Of a DNA stretch of 26,147 nt, positions 23,911 to 26,147 are shown piece by piece. Origin of the DNA: an uncultured Roseburia sp. (lineage in GTDB: Bacteria; Bacillota; Clostridia; Lachnospirales; Lachnospiraceae). The position numbers and the translations under genes were made by a program. Each line of letters opens with the position of its first letter. Within the stretch, counting starts at the first letter, position 1. The DNA lies in contig CAJUNX010000034.1 in NCBI GenBank assembly GCA_910587865.1, positions 1 through 26,147 on the forward strand. The letters are read 5' to 3'. Below the pieces are notes generated by a model that did not search any database, was not told the origin of the DNA, and saw only the letters and a program-made list of their open reading frames with translations.

Positions 23911-24486
23911 ATGGTTGTATCTTATCTAAAAAACATTCAGAATGTATTTCTCTCGGAGAGAGAGAACATCGAGCAAAGACTGCATGATCTTCAGGTGCGT
24001 GATATGGAAAATAAGGAGTTTATGAAAATTTTGGAAGATGAAAGTGATTTTAGTTATGAGTCATTTACTCCAAGGGAATTACATCCGAGAAATAAGGAAA
24101 AACTAGAGGAACTGAGACAGACAGAACAGGAAATTCAGCTGCAGATTGAGGAAGAAAATGAGCTGTATGATAGTTGTACGGAAAAACTGGAAGAGCTGGA
24201 ATTGATTTTGCAGGAGGCACAGGATCTGACTCTGCGAAAAGAATTGGATGAGAGCAGAGGAATAGAGGAGAGCAGAGGTGCGGCAGAGAGAATAAATCCT
24301 GAAGAGGATGGAGGAAAAGAAAAGGAACAGATAGAGCAGTTATCAACTTTTTTGATTTCCGTCTTTCAGCAGATAAAATTGTGCAGTGAGATCGCAGAAC
24401 TCGATCCTCACCGTTGTGGTGTGGAATTGAGAGAGATTGTAAAAAAGGTGACGGAACAGATCAGGCTGATGGATGAGCAGTCCTGA
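23911..24486 (+). CDS. Coiled-coil protein resembling the sensor region of DegS, without a kinase domain
   Basis: The 191-aa protein is almost entirely helical and charged, with heptad-like stretches at 16-42, 57-110 and 136-188, no membrane segment and no signal peptide. The layout SYESFTPREL (48-57), then KLEELRQTEQEIQLQIEEEN (64-83) and a second coil recalls the DegS sensor coiled coil. The end, IKLCSEIAELDPHRCGVELR (155-174), resembles the helix after the phosphoacceptor in DegS-type dimerisation domains. The phosphoacceptor motif (DLHD-like) and the ATP-binding domain are absent. The ATG at 23911 has AGGAG 4 nt upstream; an earlier in-frame ATG at 23887 has no ribosome-binding site. The DegS relationship is by eye. 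Confidence 0.7.
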   Translation: MVVSYLKNIQNVFLSERENIEQRLHDLQVRDMENKEFMKILEDESDFSYESFTPRELHPRNKEKLEELRQTEQEIQLQIEEENELYDSCTEKLEELELILQEAQDLTLRKELDESRGIEESRGAAERINPEEDGGKEKEQIEQLSTFLISVFQQIKLCSEIAELDPHRCGVELREIVKKVTEQIRLMDEQS

Positions 24487-24623
24487 AAAAAATACGGATG
24501 TTGTGTGTTTTATTGATTCACGGTTTGTCCGAATCCTAAAACATGATATCGCATATTCAAATCTGATATTTTTGTATAGACTTTCGCAAAAGTGATTTTA
24601 CACGATGGAAGAATGAAAAATTA

Positions 24624-24644
24624 AAAATGTAAAATGTAAAATGT
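24624..24644 (+). repeat. Three AAAATGT heptamer direct repeats next to parS
   Basis: AAAATGT occurs at 24624-24630, 24631-24637 and 24638-24644, perfect and head to tail with 7-bp period. The third copy supplies the first bases of the parS palindrome. The function is unknown. Confidence 0.7.
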
Positions 24645-24657
24645 TTCACGTGAAACA
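24642..24657. other. parS: parS centromere site (ParB-binding palindrome)
   Basis: TGTTTCACGTGAAACA is a perfect 16-bp palindrome that matches the chromosomal parS consensus (TGTTnCACGTGAAACA). The symmetry extends three A-T pairs on each side (24639-24660). ParB-CTP clamps load at such sites near oriC and recruit SMC. It lies about 9.3 kb from the DnaA boxes in a gene-free stretch (24487-24880), of which the remainder shows only AT-rich sequence and a weak promoter candidate. Confidence 0.95.
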
Positions 24658-24786
24658 TTTCAAAGGATGGATATAATATGTTTTAGTGAATAATGTCGAA
24701 AATAGAAAATTGAAGGTGGTGAAATTTAAAACACAGAATAAAGAAAGAAAACCGTAATCGATAGCACATTAACTCCCTTTTCGAAA

Positions 24787-24816
24787 TTGTGTACCCAGAT
24801 AATATGAGCCTATAAA
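24787..24816 (+). promoter_or_regulatory. Candidate promoter of the 183-aa hypothetical gene
   Basis: TTGTGT (24787-24792), an 18-nt spacer and TATAAA (24811-24816) lie 65 nt before the chosen start. The match is modest and the region is AT-rich. Confidence 0.35.
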
Positions 24817-24880
24817 TACATAACGGGTGGCAGGTAAATGTTTTTATTTAATATGAAATCAGGTTTGGGGAGGTGTGATC

Positions 24881-25432
24881 TTGATTTTACAAAATGAAAT
24901 ATGTCACATTGAAATCAATATTGACGAAACATATAGCGTTGACTCGGCAGATAATCGCCATTACGATGTCACATTGAATCCAGAACATTATCGGCATAAC
25001 GATTTGTCAAAAACACTGTCAATTCATATTGGATTATATGAAAGAGAATTTCGAGTAGCGCTGATTGGACCGTATCATTCATATGATTTGGATTGTGCCG
25101 TTCTGCAAGATGACATTCTTACAGTTCTACAAGACAACATGATAACGCAGATAAAGATTACCGATGCCTGTATAATTCGCCATGTTGTGCTGGACTGTTT
25201 GGGTTGTAACTTTGCAATTTATAAAGTTGAAAAGGGATATATTATCTATGGAGAAATTGAAATAACGATGTTGGACTTGGATTTTAAGAAACAATGGTCA
25301 TTTTCAGGAAGAGATATATTTGTTTCTATTTCAGACAGAGAGCCATTTGCAATACGTGATAATTTGATTTGTCTGTACGATTTTGAAAATAACTACTATG
25401 AAATAGATTTTAATGGAAAGCAAATCATCTAG
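24881..25432 (+). CDS. Hypothetical beta-rich protein, family not recognised
   Basis: The 183-aa acidic protein has no signal peptide and no membrane segment. It is rich in alternating hydrophobic residues, suggesting beta strands, for example ILTVLQDNMITQIKI, FAIYKVEKGYIIYGEIEITM and FVSISDREPFAIRDNLICLY, ending YEIDFNGKQII. Cysteines are scattered without a metal motif. TTG at 24881 is preferred because GGGGAGG ends 7 nt before it; a GTG at 24875 is only 1 nt from the same sequence. Its base composition is visibly more AT-rich than the housekeeping genes, so recent acquisition is possible. Such small acidic proteins can be immunity proteins, but nothing here proves that. Confidence 0.7.
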   Translation: MILQNEICHIEINIDETYSVDSADNRHYDVTLNPEHYRHNDLSKTLSIHIGLYEREFRVALIGPYHSYDLDCAVLQDDILTVLQDNMITQIKITDACIIRHVVLDCLGCNFAIYKVEKGYIIYGEIEITMLDLDFKKQWSFSGRDIFVSISDREPFAIRDNLICLYDFENNYYEIDFNGKQII

Positions 25433-25812
25433 TTTCCATGAGTTGTTAAGCGGATGCAAAAACAGTAATTATATGTACGAATTTATATTTCAAGCTTTGT
25501 GCAGTAGAAACACTTTTCCGAAAAGGGCGAAAATTAAAGACATTGAAGAATGATGGAAAGGATGAAAAGAAGAGGAGGAATGCGGGGATAATAGAGAAAG
25601 AGATGAAAAGAAATGAAGGTGTGCGAGTCATAGATATAAAATAAGTGGAGAAGTCAGGATCGAAATAATAATAGGAAAGGGAAAGTGTCAGGATCCATAG
25701 AGAGAAAACTGAAAGTAAATGAGATGTGAGAAAGATAAACGAAGAGGAGAGATGTTAGAAAAAAATTGAAAAAATGATAACGGGAGGAAGGATGTCAGGA
25801 TGAAAGGTATGA
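25433..25812 (+). other. Gene-poor purine-rich stretch with GTCAGGAT repeats
   Basis: No convincing gene lies in this 380-nt interval. From about 25540 the plus strand is dominated by A and G (GAAAGGATGAAAAGAAGAGG-like sequence). The octamer GTCAGGAT occurs at 25653-25660, 25687-25694 and 25794-25801. It may be decayed coding or repeat DNA. Confidence 0.5.
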
Positions 25813-26052
25813 ATGAGTAAGGCGAAAGAAGCAGCTAAGAGTACGGATATCTTTATAAATGCATCTCATAAAACACGAGCGGAGCACATAGATCGATCAT
25901 CATCCTGGCATGAATGTGAGTTTCCGAAGTATGAGAGTATAATGAACTATATATCTGTACTGAACTGCGTCATTGTAACGGCGGCAGAAGGAAAGCAGTT
26001 TATATTTTTCAGTGGTGCCTGTACTGATTGGGCTATAGCAGAAGGAAAGTAG
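25813..26052 (+). CDS. Doubtful 79-aa open reading frame running into tandem repeats
   Basis: The frame starts MSKAKEAAKSTDIFIN and ends in the repeat peptide AEGKQFIFFSGACTDWAI followed by AEGK and a TAG stop at the beginning of the second 54-bp unit. The ribosome-binding sequence is weak (AAAGG) and composition is not clearly coding. It may be a pseudogene or a chance frame; the protein matches no family I recognise. Confidence 0.25.
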   Translation: MSKAKEAAKSTDIFINASHKTRAEHIDRSSSWHECEFPKYESIMNYISVLNCVIVTAAEGKQFIFFSGACTDWAIAEGK

Positions 26053-26147
26053 TTCACATATTTCAATAGTGTCTGTACTGATTGAACTATGACAGAAGGA
26101 AAGCAGTTTATATTTTTCAGTGGTGCCTGTACTGATTGGGCTATAGC
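25985..26147 (+). repeat. 54-bp tandem repeat array, cut by the window end
   Basis: Units begin with CAGAAGGAAAG at 25985, 26039 and 26093 (period exactly 54 bp, 18 codons). Units 1 and 3 are identical; unit 2 differs at about a fifth of its positions, including a C-to-T that makes TAG. A degenerate earlier copy is visible near 25955 (CTGTACTGA with different spacing). The third unit ends at 26146, so the array continues or ends beyond the window. Confidence 0.9.

Noticed and set aside
25446..25631. 61-aa minus-strand frame rich in Phe and Ser
   Set aside because: It is the complement of the purine-rich tract, so the low-complexity peptide follows from base bias, not coding selection.
25985..26147. 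CRISPR array at the right end
   Set aside because: Repeats are contiguous with no unique spacers between them, and no cas gene is present.

Overview
The window spans the chromosomal replication origin of a low-to-mid GC Gram-positive bacterium, most likely a Lachnospiraceae member (Clostridia, Bacillota). This rests on the gene order dnaA-dnaN-S4 gene-recF-gyrB-gyrA on one arm and rpmH-rnpA-yidD-yidC-jag-mnmE-mnmG-rsmG on the other, on the sequence character of the proteins (CmpB-like permease, DUF2520 ketopantoate reductase, DegS-like coiled coil) and on consensus sigma-A promoters. No taxon-specific marker was searched, so the family is an inference.

Left arm (1-15104, nearly all genes on the minus strand, transcribed away from the origin). 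Reading leftward from the origin come dnaA, dnaN, a small S4-domain gene, recF, gyrB and gyrA, closed by a strong terminator. A separate pantothenate operon follows (DUF2520 reductase/panG, panB, panC, panD), with a near-consensus promoter whose -10 lies inside a perfect palindrome. Its panB-panC gap is 216 nt long and folds into three hairpins. Next is a promoter driving a CmpB-like membrane protein and the two-subunit class I fumarase. Then come tRNA-Ser(GCU) with its own consensus promoter and, at the edge, another consensus promoter firing out of the window.

Origin (about 15105-15634). Two perfect DnaA boxes lie 3 nt apart, with several one-mismatch boxes, an AT-rich tract and a 12-bp AT-rich inverted repeat. 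They sit between the divergent dnaA and rpmH promoters. The 319-nt dnaA-dnaN gap holds no perfect box.

Right arm (15635-26147, mostly plus strand). The RNA-processing and membrane-insertion cluster runs from rpmH to rsmG. It meets a convergent, head-on gene for a membrane-anchored alpha/beta-hydrolase-fold protein that appears to lack its catalytic His. That gene's terminator is embedded in the conserved 3' end of rsmG. Beyond it the DNA becomes AT-rich and accessory-like: a DegS-like coiled-coil protein without histidine-kinase catalytic parts, a perfect parS centromere site abutting three AAAATGT iterons, an unrecognised 183-aa protein, a purine-rich gene-poor stretch, and an array of 54-bp tandem repeats cut by the window end. 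parA and parB are not in the window although parS is.

Together the window covers replication initiation (DnaA, DnaN, oriC), topology (GyrAB), repair (RecF), chromosome segregation (parS), translation and tRNA modification (RpmH, RnpA, MnmE, MnmG, RsmG, tRNA-Ser), membrane protein insertion (YidC, YidD) and vitamin B5 synthesis. The points most worth a second look are the parS-iteron site, the A-B-A 54-bp repeat array, the truncated DegS-like protein, the terminator inside rsmG, and the palindromic operator and structured gap of the pan operon.
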